A stretch of DNA of 64,000 nt from Roseiarcus sp963784805 (GTDB lineage Bacteria; Pseudomonadota; Alphaproteobacteria; Rhizobiales; Beijerinckiaceae), in the NCBI GenBank assembly GCA_963784805.1, contig CAWASR010000009.1:62001-126000 (forward strand), in the 5' to 3' direction. Of this stretch, positions 24,025 to 33,216 are shown piece after piece (the first letter of the stretch is position 1; the number at the start of each line of letters is the position of its first letter). The translations under genes were made by a program, and so were the position numbers. The notes beneath the pieces were generated by a model, which saw only the letters and a list, made by a program, of their open reading frames with translations, did no database searches and was not told where the DNA came from.

Positions 24025-25323
24025 TTACTTGGTCGTGAGCGTATTGAGATCGATCGCGGCGCCCATCGCTTCGTAACCCGCCGGATTCGGGTGAAGATGA
24101 TCGCCCTTGTCGAACTTCGGCAGGGAGTAGCCCGGCCTCTGCGGATCCTCGATGACCTTGTCGAAGTCGATGACCCCGTCGAAGGCGCCGCTGCGGATGA
24201 AGTCGTTCAGCGCCAGACGGATCTTTTCTTTCTCCGGCGTGTAGTAGCCCTCGAACGGCGTTCCCGCGAAGGCGTCGCCGAAGGGCGTCAGAGTTGCGCC
24301 GATGATCCGCATGCCGTGCGCGTGGGCGCGCGCGATCAATTGCTTGTAGCCTTCGATGATCGCCTCGGCGGTGGGCTCCGGGTCGTGCTCTGCAAGGCCG
24401 CAGCCGGGCCAGCCGACGTCGTTGATTCCCATCATCAGAATGACGGTGTCGGCTTTGGGCTGGCTGAGAACGTCGGTGTCGAAGCGGGCGAGGGCATTGA
24501 CGCCCATGCGATCCGACAGGACTTTCGCGCCCGATATCCCCTCGTTCAGGACGGCGACGGGCGGACCGCCTGCCTTCACGAACCGCTCGGCCAGGCGATC
24601 GGGCCAGCGGTCGTTGCCGTCGACGGTCGAGCCGTCACCGTCGGTGATCGAATCGCCGAAGGCGACGACGGCGCGCGCGTCGGCGGGCGCGTCGACGAGG
24701 ATCTCGCTCAGGAACACTCTTTGCGTCTGCTTGGAATCCGCCTTGAAGTCCACGTCGGCGACCTTGTCTCCCGCCGCGACATAAGCGGTCTCATGCCCGT
24801 CCCAATGCATGGTCGTGGTCGGGGTGACCTCCGGAAGATAGAGGCTGACCGAAACCAGAGCGAGTGGCGCGACCTTTATATCCACGGGATCGCTCATCGC
24901 CGGCGCGCCGGGAGGGATGATAACCGTTGGACTGCCCCCGAAAGTCAGCGCGTGATCGCTTCCTTCCTGAATCTTGCCGCCTTCCCCGGCGAGTGCGATG
25001 TCGGCGGCGCCGATCGTCAGCGGCGCCTTTCCGTATTCGTTCGAAATCACTATGCGCACGCGGCTGCCGCCGATGCTCAGGCGCGCATTCTGACGGATTG
25101 TCTGTTTCCACAGGTTGGCGGGAAGGCCGAGCGGCACGGGAAAATCGGGGCCCCAGGCCGGCTGCGGGCTCGCGGTCCAGGTGCCCACCCAGTTGCCGGC
25201 GTCCGCGGCTTTGGACACAGGCGAAAATCCAACGACAGCAGCAAGCGCGATCGCCGCGCAAGCGATGCGCCAGTCGACTTTTGCGACGGCAGACCTGCAA
25301 TCGGAAACCGAACGGTCCTTCAT
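24025..25323 (-). CDS. SGNH/GDSL-family hydrolase, exported
   Basis: A 432-residue secreted esterase-like protein. The signal peptide spans about residues 1-38 (ending VSKAADA). The N-terminal ~190 residues form a beta-rich domain (WVGTWTASPQPAWGPDFPV), typical of lipolytic proteins related to lysophospholipase L1. The SGNH domain then shows block I FGDSITDGDGS with the nucleophile serine, the GINDVGWPG block III and the D-x-x-H block in GDHLHPNPAGYE. GGGAGG-like Shine-Dalgarno 5 bases before the ATG at 25323 supports this start. Substrate could be acyl or carbohydrate esters. Confidence 0.9.
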   Translation of the reverse strand: MKDRSVSDCRSAVAKVDWRIACAAIALAAVVGFSPVSKAADAGNWVGTWTASPQPAWGPDFPVPLGLPANLWKQTIRQNARLSIGGSRVRIVISNEYGKAPLTIGAADIALAGEGGKIQEGSDHALTFGGSPTVIIPPGAPAMSDPVDIKVAPLALVSVSLYLPEVTPTTTMHWDGHETAYVAAGDKVADVDFKADSKQTQRVFLSEILVDAPADARAVVAFGDSITDGDGSTVDGNDRWPDRLAERFVKAGGPPVAVLNEGISGAKVLSDRMGVNALARFDTDVLSQPKADTVILMMGINDVGWPGCGLAEHDPEPTAEAIIEGYKQLIARAHAHGMRIIGATLTPFGDAFAGTPFEGYYTPEKEKIRLALNDFIRSGAFDGVIDFDKVIEDPQRPGYSLPKFDKGDHLHPNPAGYEAMGAAIDLNTLTTK

Positions 25324-25635
25324 CTCTTCCTCCCTCACTTGTCCAGGATGCCCGGCGGACGCACGAGTGCGCCGCGTACGCCGGGAGGGTGATGTTTGGC
25401 TACGCGCGAGATAGAGTCAACTTCGTCAACTCGGCCCGATTCGCCGATTGGGCGATCGGAGTCGAGGTCCGCTACAATGCCTCGGAATCACTCTGGCCAC
25501 GACTTGGCGATCGCCACTGCTCTGAATGGCCGCCACGCGTCGAGGAAAGAGGCTCGACCGGGCCTCCTTCCGGAATTACGGTGGTGAGTGGACGATCTTG
25601 GCTCTTCGTCATCCGACCCGCCTGAGGTGACCGCG
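25324..25635. other. Intergenic region, no gene seen
   Basis: About 310 bases between divergent genes. It contains an isolated GGAATTACGGTGG at 25573-25585, similar to the tip of the hairpin elements at 22-24 kb. No promoter was recognised with confidence. Confidence 0.35.
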
Positions 25636-26196
25636 ATGCTTCCGCTTCCCACGAGCCACGACCCTGACGGCCTCGCCCCGGACCTGGTCAAGCGGCTCGA
25701 AGCCATGCCGCCTTTGAATGTCCTGTGGATGCTCGCGAGGACGGGGTGGCTGGACGAGATCATGGCGACGCTCGCCGTCATGTTCGATCCGCGACAATTC
25801 CCGGCCCGCGACCGCGAGGTCATGATCCTGCGCATTTGCGGCTTCCTCGGAGTCGAATATCCCTTGCCGCAACACAAGGTGTTTGCCCGAACCGCGGGAC
25901 TGACCGAGGACGAAATCGAGGCGGTCGTCACGCGCGACGACGGCCGGCTCGACGCCTGGACGGTCGCACTTTGCAACATGTCCGAAGAGATTTCGAAAGA
26001 GGTCACGCTGAGCGAGGCTTCCATTCAGCTTTTGTGCGGCCGCTACGGCAGGAACGGCGCCGCTCAGGCGATCTGGTTGATGAGCTGGTTCAACATGCTG
26101 GTTCGCTTCGTGTCATCGACACGCATCCCTGTCGAAACGCCGGAGGTCCTCGCGACCCTGAGCGGCAATGCGCTGATCTCGGCCTCGCCGGCGTGA
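25636..26196 (+). CDS. Carboxymuconolactone decarboxylase/AhpD-like protein
   Basis: A 186-residue all-helical protein: MLPLPTSHDPDGLAPDLVKR, ARDREVMILRICGFLGVEYP, LPQHKVFARTAGLTEDEIEA and YGRNGAAQAIWLMSWFNMLV. This is the CMD/AhpD-like layout (a helix with R-E-x-x-I-L-R, then an H-x-x-x-A segment). The usual CxxC of AhpD is absent, so peroxidase activity is not implied; lactone chemistry is also unproven. GAGGTG about 7 bases before the ATG decides the start; GTG codons upstream (25588, 25627) are alternatives. Confidence 0.82.
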   Translation: MLPLPTSHDPDGLAPDLVKRLEAMPPLNVLWMLARTGWLDEIMATLAVMFDPRQFPARDREVMILRICGFLGVEYPLPQHKVFARTAGLTEDEIEAVVTRDDGRLDAWTVALCNMSEEISKEVTLSEASIQLLCGRYGRNGAAQAIWLMSWFNMLVRFVSSTRIPVETPEVLATLSGNALISASPA

Positions 26197-26490
26197 ACGC
26201 GCGATACGGCGACACGCCCGTAATTCCCTTTTTGCCGGAAATCGGACCGTTGGGGCCGAAGACCTGCAAGGCTTCAACGCGTCATGGCCGGCCTTGCGCC
26301 GGCCATCCACACGGTTGGGCGCGTCGGCCGCCCGGAAGACAAGCGATGGCGAAGAGCCTCGAGACCGTAGGTCCTTGCAGCGCTGCGGCGTGGATGGCCG
26401 GGACGATCCCCGGATCAGATCCGGGGACGGCCATGACGACAGGGAATCGAAGGCAAGCAAGCGATGACGGCCGACCAGCAGCTAACGCAC
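26197..26490. other. Intergenic stretch with palindromes
   Basis: No gene seen. It contains TACGGCGACACGCCCGTAAT at about 26205-26224, similar to a hairpin-element tip, and two dyads: CATGGCCGGCCTTGCGCCGGCCAT-type at about 26283-26306 and GATCCCCGGATCAGATCCGGGG-type around 26408-26430. These look like short repetitive palindromes of the genome. Confidence 0.45.
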
Positions 26491-26735
26491 TAAGAGCCGA
26501 CATTTGCTTCCTGAAAAGCCGAACCTGTGTTAGGATCGCCTTCGTGACCCACCCGGCGCGCTTGTCCCGCCGGCGGCGGGACGGGTTTGGCGGGGATTAA
26601 GGGGCGGGCAAGAAAAAACTATTTGGATTCGCGTCTAACCCCTTGAAAAGGCGCGATTCGCGGAAGGGAATCATTTGGATTCCGCTTCCGCTGTCTTGGA
26701 TTCCGCTTCCGCGGGCTTTGGTTTCGTTTCCGCGG
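26491..26735 (+). repeat. Dispersed repeat, copy A
   Basis: From TAAGAGCCGACATTTGCTTC onward this stretch closely matches 46447-46715. Its distal part holds a short imperfect tandem repeat built on TTGGATTCCGCTTCCGCGGG. The bases just before it (TAACGCACTAAGAGCC) resemble the right end of the IS1595-family element at 45359-46455. It has no convincing coding content; in both copies the minus frame reads FKGLDANPN. Confidence 0.75.
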
Positions 26736-26834
26736 GCTTGGATTTCGTTGCCTCGGGCTTGGGCTTCGCGGCCCCTGGACGGCGCGAGGTCGGGCCGGGG
26801 GCGCCGTCGCTCGCGGGGGGGCCGGCGCCCGTCT

Positions 26835-27783
26835 TTAGGCCTTGGCCGCGGCGGCGCGGAAGGCGAGCGCGGTTGCGCGCGCGCCGGTCTCGAACGGGGT
26901 CGCGTCCGCCCAGAAGGCTTTGGCGAACTTGCTCGAATCGACCCGATAGGGGCGGTCCCACTGGAACCGCATCTCCTTGAGCTCGCGCATGAACGGCGAA
27001 AAGAGCCCGGCCGGGCCGAGCAGCCAGGCGGGCATCGCGTTGATCCGAAGCCTGACCTCGAGCGCCTCGGCGGCGATCCTGAGGATCTCGCGCGGCGTGC
27101 GGATCGGCGCGCAGGGCACATGCCAGGCCTGGCCGAAGGCGGAATCCGGAGCGGCGAGAAGGGTCGTCGCCGCCCGCGCGAGGTCCGGCACATAGGCGAA
27201 GTCGTGGGGAATGTCCGGCGAGCCGATGAAGGCGGCGGCCTTGCCTCTCGCCAGCGCGCCGATCGTCGCGTCGCCGAGGTAGGATTGGCCGACGCCCGGC
27301 CCGTAGAAGTCGGGCGCCCTCAGCGCCGCGACGCGGGCTTGGCCTTTGGCCGCGGCCTCCGTCCAGATCCGGGTCACGGCGGCGCGGACGGCGGGTTTGG
27401 CGCCATAATCGGTCAGCGGCATCGTCTCGGTCAGCGGCGCGGTCTGGGGACCGTACATGTAGAGATTGTCGATGAAGACCATCCGCGCGCTGGTCTTCTC
27501 GCAAGCCGCGACGAAGTTCGCCATCGCGCGCGGCCAGGCCTCGCGCCACTGAGCGCTATCGTAGGCGAAGCCGATCGCGACCACGATCTCATCCGCGCCC
27601 TGGGCGGCCTTGACGACGCCGTCGCGGTCGAGCGCGTCGCACGCCGTAAATGTCGCGCCCCTGGGCAGGTCCGGCGGCGCCTTGCGCTGGGCGACGACGA
27701 CCTCGCGCCCATCGGCCACAAGCCGCGCCGCGGTCGCCTCGTCCGACCGGTCCATAGCCGAAAATCACAGCTGCGCCGCTCAA
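26835..27783 (-). pseudogene. NAD-dependent epimerase/dehydratase with apparent frameshift in the Rossmann motif
   Basis: The main frame (from 27755) encodes ATAARLVADGREVVVAQRK, FIDNLYMYGPQTAPLTETMP with the Y-x-x-x-K region replaced by a GYG-like loop, and FAYVPDLARAATTLL, as in extended SDR epimerases. It lacks the nucleotide-binding start. That start, SGAAVIFGYGPVGR, lies directly upstream in another frame and would join after removing one base near 27736-27744, giving GPVGR-ATAARL. The natural start would be the TTG at 27783. Either a sequencing error or a recent pseudogene. Substrate unknown. Confidence 0.75.
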
Positions 27784-27881
27784 TCGACCCAGGCCTCCCG
27801 CGCTTGAATTTCCCCTGCGGCCAATTAGGTAAACATAGCAGAGGCGTTGTTCAACGCCCCGTGAATGACATGGAGGTTTGC

Positions 27882-28250
27882 ATGGCAATGGAATCCTCAT
27901 GGCGCGCGGGCAAGAGCATCCAAGACTGGATCAACCTGTTTTGCGGCGCGCTACTGTTTATCTCGCCCTGGGCCCTCGGCTTCGCCGGGGACATGATGGC
28001 GGCGAGAACGGCGTGGGTCGGCGGCGTCTTGATCGGCGTGATGGCGATTTTGGCCCTGGTTCAGTTTTCCGAATGGGAGGACTGGATCGCGCTCATCGTC
28101 GGCGTCGCGGTGGTGATCGCTCCCTGGGTCCTCGGCTTCTCGATGGCGCACGCCGCGACGGCGGCCTGCGTGGTCCTCGGCGGCGTCGTCGTCTTGGCGT
28201 CGATCTCGGAACTCTGGGTGGTCCGTAATCCCCCGGTCACGGCCAAGTGA
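27882..28250 (+). CDS. SPW repeat membrane protein
   Basis: A 122-residue membrane protein with four spans and two SPW-type repeats: NLFCGALLFISPWALGFAG and ALIVGVAVVIAPWVLGFSM. Small proteins of PF03779 are of unknown function. GGAGG lies 7 bases before the ATG at 27882. It is transcribed divergently from the epimerase. Confidence 0.92.
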   Translation: MAMESSWRAGKSIQDWINLFCGALLFISPWALGFAGDMMAARTAWVGGVLIGVMAILALVQFSEWEDWIALIVGVAVVIAPWVLGFSMAHAATAACVVLGGVVVLASISELWVVRNPPVTAK

Positions 28251-28424
28251 CGTAACGCGAGGCTGACGAAGGGCGGATCGCCGAAGCAAGGCGGTCCGCC
28301 CGAGCGGCGGTTGCGCGCCCGCCGGCCGGAATGATCGGCGCGGGCGGGGCGGCCTCTTGACGGCGCGCGCGCTTTGGCGAGTCTGGCCGAACGCCACGAA
28401 TCTCGTGAGGCCAGGAACCGCTTG

Positions 28425-28763
28425 ATGAAACCGTTCGCGCCGCTTGCTTTCGCCGCCTTCGCGCTCGCCGGGTGCAACGCGCCCGCGCCGCAGGCCTCGC
28501 CGCCTCCGGCGCCGGGCTCGGCGGTGGTCACGCCGCCGGGCTTTCGCCTGCCGGCGGGCGGGAGCTGCTCGGCCGACGTCGCCCGCTATCGCGCGGTCCT
28601 GAACAACGACCTCGCGATGGGCAACGTCGCGCAGTCGGTCTACAATCAGATCAAGCGCGAGACCGACGCCGCCGAGGCCGCCTGCTCGGCCGGCCACGAG
28701 GCCGAGGGCAGGAGCCTGCTCGCGGCTTCGAAGAAGCGCCACGGCTATCCGGCCGATATCTAG
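28425..28763 (+). CDS. Small lipoprotein, hypothetical
   Basis: A 112-residue protein with a lipoprotein signal: MKPFAPLAFAAFALAGCNAP, lipobox LAGC at residues 15-18, followed by a Pro/Ala-rich linker. The C-terminal part (CSADVARYRAVLNNDLAMGN, then AEGRSLLAASKKRHGYPADI) is helical with two cysteines. Function unknown; the pattern is seen in other Rhizobiales lipoproteins. Its stop codon overlaps the end of the converging NUDIX gene by 4 bases. Confidence 0.82.
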   Translation: MKPFAPLAFAAFALAGCNAPAPQASPPPAPGSAVVTPPGFRLPAGGSCSADVARYRAVLNNDLAMGNVAQSVYNQIKRETDAAEAACSAGHEAEGRSLLAASKKRHGYPADI

Positions 28764-29479
28764 GCGAAGGCCTGACGCAGGTAGGCGGCGACGAAATCGG
28801 GCGTCCGGGCCTCGTCGATGTCGCGCGGGCCGCCGACGACATGCATGCGTGAGAATTCGGCGTGAGGGTCGCGCTCAAGGAAGGCTTCGATCCGGGCTTT
28901 CGCCTCGGCCGCCGGAACGGCGAGCGTCATCGGCTTCATGCAGGCGATGCGCCGCGGCGCAAAAACGACCATCCAGCCCGGGGCGGCCGCCGCCTCGCCG
29001 GCGCTGACGCCGGTCTCTTCGAACAGCTCGCGCCGCGCGCTGGCGTCGAGATCGACCTTGCCGTCGAAAATATCGCTCTCGTCCGGCGTTCCGGCGGGAA
29101 AATAGATATTTCCCGCGTTGAAGGTATGGGCGGCCATTTCGCCGAGCAGGAACGCGCCGTCCGCGCCCCGCAGGGCGGCCATCGAGAAGCAATTTTCGAC
29201 TGGGTCGCCTGGATGGCCGAAAGCGCGCCAGGCGACGAAATCGGCGTAGTCGGCGCCGAAATAGGCCCCGCTCAGCCTAAAGGCCCCATCGGATCGGGGC
29301 TCGAGCGCGCGCCGGCCCAGAAGCAGCACCCGGCCGTTGAAGAGCAACGGCTTTTCCGCCTTGAGCGCCGCCCAATGGGCGGCGACGCCCGGCGCCTCAC
29401 GCTCCGCGAAAGCCCAACGCGCCGGCTCGAAGGCGAAGTCGAGCTCGGCCACCTCGAGAATGCGCGTCGGCCCGCTCAA
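28760..29479 (-). CDS. NUDIX-hydrolase-like protein
   Basis: A 239-residue protein. The second half contains RRELFEETGVSAGE, the core of the Nudix box, but the first part of the box (G-x5-E) is not conserved in order, so it is a diverged member. The N-terminal half (LFNGRVLLLGRRALEPRSDG, AYFGADYADFVAWRAFGHP) is typical of Nudix proteins of Alphaproteobacteria with unknown substrate. The start is a TTG whose last three bases overlap the TGA stop of phzF (TTGA), which implies translational coupling. Confidence 0.85.
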   Translation of the reverse strand: MSGPTRILEVAELDFAFEPARWAFAEREAPGVAAHWAALKAEKPLLFNGRVLLLGRRALEPRSDGAFRLSGAYFGADYADFVAWRAFGHPGDPVENCFSMAALRGADGAFLLGEMAAHTFNAGNIYFPAGTPDESDIFDGKVDLDASARRELFEETGVSAGEAAAAPGWMVVFAPRRIACMKPMTLAVPAAEAKARIEAFLERDPHAEFSRMHVVGGPRDIDEARTPDFVAAYLRQAFA

Positions 29480-30379
29480 AGGTCGAGCGAACCGCTGGAG
29501 ACGATGACGGCCGAGCCGCCGATCGTGGCCGAGCGCAACGCGCCGGCCTCGACCTCGAAGCCTAGCGCAATGAAGCTCGGACGGCCGATTTCGAAGCCCT
29601 GCTCGATGGTGAGGACGTGTTCGCCGTCGGCCGGGCGGTCGTGGGCGAGCGCGACCCCGGCGAAGGCGGCGGCCGCGCTGCCCGTCGCCGGGTCTTCGGC
29701 GACGCCCCAGCCGCCGCCGAACATGCGGGCGTGGAAGGCCGAAATCGGCATGGACGACCTCGCGCGTATAGAGATAGCTGGCCGGCCCTCCCTCCGCGGC
29801 CCAGGACATTTCGCCGGGCCGAGCGCGCCCGATCGCCTCGAGCGAGCGGACGGGAACGAACAGATACGGCGCGCCGGCGCTGAAGAGGCTCGGCTGATGC
29901 GCATCGAAACCGATGTCGTCGAGCGAGAGGCCGAGACTGGCGGCGATCTCGGCGTTGAACGGCGGAGCGCCGTCGAGCCGCTCGGGCAACTTCGGCAGTT
30001 CGAAATACGCCGCGAGCGCCCGGTCCTTCCGATGGCGCACGATGCAGACGACGTCGCCGATCGCCTCTTCGAGCACGACCCGCAGATCCTGCGCGGCGAG
30101 AAGTTCGGGCGCGCGCAAATGCGCGAGCAGCGCGGCGGTTCCGACGGTCGGATGGCCGGCGAACGGCAACTCGCGCGCCGGCGTGAAGATTCTCAGACGC
30201 GCGGTATTGACCGGGTTCCTCGGTTCGAAGACGAACACGGTTTCGGAAAGGTTGAACTCGGCGGCGATCGCCTGCATGCGGGCGTCGTCGAGACCGTCCG
30301 GGTCGAGAACCACAGCGAGCGGGTTGCCGGCGAGCGCCGTCTCGCTGAATACGTCGAGCGTCTGAAATCGACGGGCCAT
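29476..30379 (-). pseudogene. PhzF family epimerase/isomerase with apparent frameshift
   Basis: The first part MARRFQTLDVFSETALAGNP and NTARLRIFTPARELPFAGHP, with GHPTVG, is a clear PhzF-family start (PF02567; E near residue 46 is the usual catalytic Glu). At about 29737-29746 (AAATCGG on the plus strand) the homology moves to another frame, which continues FHARMFGGGWGVAEDPATGS and ends SSGSLDL. One base in a three-T run would restore the frame (HAD-SAFHARMFG). Sequencing error or recent pseudogene. The downstream NUDIX frame is fused artificially to the first part when read as one ORF. Confidence 0.85.
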
Positions 30380-30433
30380 GAAGCCACCGTCCCCCGCTGG
30401 CGTCGAGCCTTCGCCGTTCGCGGGCGGCGGCCG

Positions 30434-30757
30434 CTAGAACGTGAACAGCGGCTCGTTCGAACCCGGCACCGAGAATTGGTTGGGCAGCCGCTCGTCGCCG
30501 CGCATGCCAACGAACGTTCCCTGGACCGTATTTCGATAGGGCGGCTTCAGGGTGTCGAGCACGAAGCGGTTACGGGAGCCGACGCGCGCGCCCGTGCCGT
30601 TGGTCAGGTAGGACTCTCGAGGGTGAACGACGATCTGGCGTCCGGCGGCGGCGGGATGGCGCGCGCGATGATGAACCGTCTGGGCGTTCGCGCCGCACGA
30701 CAGGCACATAATCATCCCGAGCGCGCCCGCTCCCGCGATTTTGGCAGAACGCGCCAT
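30434..30757 (-). CDS. Hypothetical exported protein
   Basis: A 107-residue protein with a signal peptide MARSAKIAGAGALGMIMCLS, cleavage after GANA, and a basic/polar mature part: AGRQIVVHPRESYLTNGTGA and LPNQFSVPGSNEPLFTF at the end. The GGAAGGA ribosome binding site 9 bases upstream decides the ATG at 30757. No family is recognised. It ends 54 bases from the phzF start. Confidence 0.7.
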   Translation of the reverse strand: MARSAKIAGAGALGMIMCLSCGANAQTVHHRARHPAAAGRQIVVHPRESYLTNGTGARVGSRNRFVLDTLKPPYRNTVQGTFVGMRGDERLPNQFSVPGSNEPLFTF

Positions 30758-30943
30758 CGCCCATTCCTTCCGCTTGCGGAATTCCGTTCCGCCGTCGCTG
30801 CAATTCTGGGCCGCTTCGGCACAAAAGTAAATGACCCTCTTTCGACCGCCAAAGCGCGGCTCATGATGCCGGAAGCGGCGCGCCGCTGGACGGCGCTTCG
30901 CCGGCATGTCACCAAATAGCGCGCACGGTGTGGAGGAAACGCC

Positions 30944-31732
30944 ATGAGTTCGCTTTCGATCGCGCTTGCCGTCGGCGTGGTCATCGCTTTGAGCGGGGTG
31001 GCGGGCCTCTTGCTTCAGCAGAGGTTGGCGGACCATCATACGACCGAACGTTCGCGCGACATGATCGGGGGCGTGGTCGGGCTCCTGACCCTCTTGCTCG
31101 CCCTGGTCCTCGGCCTTCTCATCTGGACCGCCTACGGCGTCTTCAGCACGCAGCAGAACGAGCTGCAGACCATCGCGGCGCGGGCGCTGGAATTCGATCT
31201 GGAAATGCGCCAGTACGGCCCGGAGGGCGAGGCCGGCCGCGAGATCCTGAGGCGCGACCTGGTCTGGGCGCACGAGCAATTCTGGGGCGACGAGGAATCG
31301 AGGAATGCGGCCTATGACGCGGCTTTCAAGAACATGGCGTCGATGAGCACCTATTTCGACAGCCTGCATCCGAAGACCGACGCGCAAACTCAGTTGCTCG
31401 GGGACGCGCGGCGCAACTACGCCTTCATCGGCGAACAGCGCCTGCTGATGTCGATGCAGGCGAGCACGCCGGTGTCGTGGCCGCTCATTTACGCGGTTGC
31501 GGCCTGGTCGTGCCTGATGTTCGGCGGCATGGGACTGCTTTCGCGGCCGAACGCCACCACCTTGACGATGCTGGTTTTCGGGGCGGCGTCGGTCGCCGTC
31601 GCGATCTTTTTGATTCTGGAGTTCAATAAGCCCTACACCAGCAGCATTCGCGTTTCGCCGATCGCCCTCGAACAGGCGATCGTCGAACTCGACCAGCCGA
31701 GCGCGGCGGCGGCTGCCGGCGGCTCGAAATGA
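30944..31732 (+). CDS. DUF4239 (bestrophin-like) membrane protein
   Basis: A 262-residue membrane protein with spans near residues 4-25, 42-65, 180-200 and 210-230. The soluble part between them carries EIL-RRDLVWAHEQFWG and LGDARRNYAFIGEQRLLMSM, as in DUF4239 proteins, distantly related to bestrophins. Function unknown; an ion channel role is only suggested by the name. It is followed after 14 bases by the pterin dehydratase gene on the same strand. Confidence 0.82.
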   Translation: MSSLSIALAVGVVIALSGVAGLLLQQRLADHHTTERSRDMIGGVVGLLTLLLALVLGLLIWTAYGVFSTQQNELQTIAARALEFDLEMRQYGPEGEAGREILRRDLVWAHEQFWGDEESRNAAYDAAFKNMASMSTYFDSLHPKTDAQTQLLGDARRNYAFIGEQRLLMSMQASTPVSWPLIYAVAAWSCLMFGGMGLLSRPNATTLTMLVFGAASVAVAIFLILEFNKPYTSSIRVSPIALEQAIVELDQPSAAAAAGGSK

Positions 31733-31746
31733 AGGAGGAGTCCGGC

Positions 31747-32058
31747 ATGGCGCATTACAGAATTCTCAGCGACGCGGAAATTCGTTCGGCGCTGGCCGAT
31801 TTGCCCGATTGGTCGGTCAAGTCGCCCAACATCGAGGCCAAGTTCGAGCTCCAGACCTTTCGCGACGCGATCGCCTTCATCGTGCAGGTGGCGATCGAGG
31901 CCGAGGTCATGAACCATCACCCCGAGTTCCACAATTCCTACAACGTCGTGTCGTTTTCGTTCTGCACCCACGACGCCGGAATGAAGATCACCGATCTCGA
32001 CATCGAAACCGCCAAACGGATCAGCGCGGCGGCGCGCAGGTTCCAGTCGATGGCCTGA
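31747..32058 (+). CDS. phhB: 4a-hydroxytetrahydrobiopterin dehydratase (pterin carbinolamine dehydratase)
   Basis: A 103-residue protein, normal length for the family. The active-site block EAEVMNHHPEFHNSYNVVSF contains the conserved N-H-H-P-E motif. It dehydrates 4a-hydroxy-tetrahydropterin produced by aromatic amino-acid hydroxylases, which are not in the window; members without a hydroxylase may act in other pterin recycling. The ATG at 31747 is preceded by GGAGGAG at 31734-31740. It overlaps nothing and follows the DUF4239 gene closely. Confidence 0.95.
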   Translation: MAHYRILSDAEIRSALADLPDWSVKSPNIEAKFELQTFRDAIAFIVQVAIEAEVMNHHPEFHNSYNVVSFSFCTHDAGMKITDLDIETAKRISAAARRFQSMA

Positions 32059-32126
32059 CCTCGGGGCGGCGCGCCGGAGGGGAGCGCCAAACCGCGCGGC
32101 CGCGAGCGAAACGGAGAGGGCTCTAG

Positions 32127-32909
32127 GTGACGGAAGGGACTGGCGGCGCGAGCCCGGAGTTCGCGGGAAAAGTCGCGATCGTGACCGGCGGAGGAGCAGG
32201 CATCGGCTATGCGGTCGCGCGCGCGTTTGCGCGCCGGGGCGCGAGCGTCGCCATCGCCGGGCGCACGAAAGACACGCTCGCCCATTCGGCGGCGGCGATC
32301 GAGCACGCCAGCGGCGGCAAGGTTCTGACCATCGCCGCCGATGTCGGCGACGCGTCCGACTGCGAACGGATCGTCGCGCTGACAGCGGAGCGATTTGGCG
32401 CGGTCGACGTGCTGGTCAACAACGCCGCGCATTTCGCGCTTCGCGCGCTGACCGAGGCCGACGCCGCCGAGACCTCGCGGACCTTCGGGGTCAACGTCGC
32501 CGGCCCGTTGCAATGCGCCCGCGCGCTCGCGAAATGGGCGATCGCGCGCGGGCGAAAGGCCGTGATCGTGAATGTCAGCAGCATCGCAGCGGCGCGGCCG
32601 GCGCCAGCCCTCGGCCTCTACTGCGCGTCGAAGGCGGCGCTCGACAGCCTCACCCGCTCGATGGCGCTCGAGTGGACGCAGGCGGGCTTGCGCGTCAACG
32701 CCGTCGCCCCCGGTCATGTCAACACCGAGGGGGTTCTGGAGGACTTTCGCGCCGGCCGCCTCGATGAAGGGGCGATGGTCCGCAGCATCCCCGCCGGACG
32801 CATCGCCGACGTCGACGACGTCGCCGAGGCGGTCCTGTTTCTCGCCAGCGATCGCGCGCGCCATGTCGTGGGACAGGTGCTGACAATCGACGGCGGGGAA
32901 GGGCTCTAG
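32127..32909 (+). CDS. SDR family oxidoreductase
   Basis: A 260-residue classical short-chain dehydrogenase: cofactor motif VTGGGAGIGYAVARAFARRG, NNAAHFALRALT, the catalytic Y-x-x-x-K in YCASKAALDSL, and the closing DGGEGL. The basic residue after the glycine motif (RR) suggests NADP preference. Substrate unknown. It starts at GTG 32127, 68 bases after the pterin dehydratase; GAGAGGG precedes it. Confidence 0.92.
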   Translation: MTEGTGGASPEFAGKVAIVTGGGAGIGYAVARAFARRGASVAIAGRTKDTLAHSAAAIEHASGGKVLTIAADVGDASDCERIVALTAERFGAVDVLVNNAAHFALRALTEADAAETSRTFGVNVAGPLQCARALAKWAIARGRKAVIVNVSSIAAARPAPALGLYCASKAALDSLTRSMALEWTQAGLRVNAVAPGHVNTEGVLEDFRAGRLDEGAMVRSIPAGRIADVDDVAEAVLFLASDRARHVVGQVLTIDGGEGL

Positions 32910-32917
32910 GCAGGATT

Positions 32918-32944
32918 TCGGAAAAGTGGACACCGGTTTTCCGA
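32918..32944 (+). terminator. Palindrome after SDR gene
   Basis: TCGGAAAA and TTTTCCGA form a perfect 8 bp stem around GTGGACACCGG, just after the SDR stop codon, followed by TAAAAATT. It may act as a terminator. I recall this GGACACCGGTTTTCC-type element occurring frequently in Rhizobiales intergenic regions. Confidence 0.55.
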
Positions 32945-33216
32945 TAAAAATTCTGCTTCTTCAAGGCACACTAAGCAGGCCCGCACCGAAGGCGCGCCGA
33001 TAACCTTTTGGGCCTATTTTGAGGCGGGGCCGCTGCTGACGGCCGTGACGCTTGCGGCGGGGACGGCCTGGCTCTCTTGGCGCTAGAGCGCTGCCGGACA
33101 TACCCGCGGCTCGACCTGCGTCGCGCAAATCGGTATTTTTGATCCCCGTCTTATATCGAACCGGAGAGATACGCGGGCCAGTCCAAAATAAGCATCTCCG
33201 CAAACAGGAGGGTCTG

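Noticed and set aside
28862..30919. 685-codon plus-strand frame across NUDIX and phzF
   Set aside because: Antisense shadow; homology lies on the minus strand.
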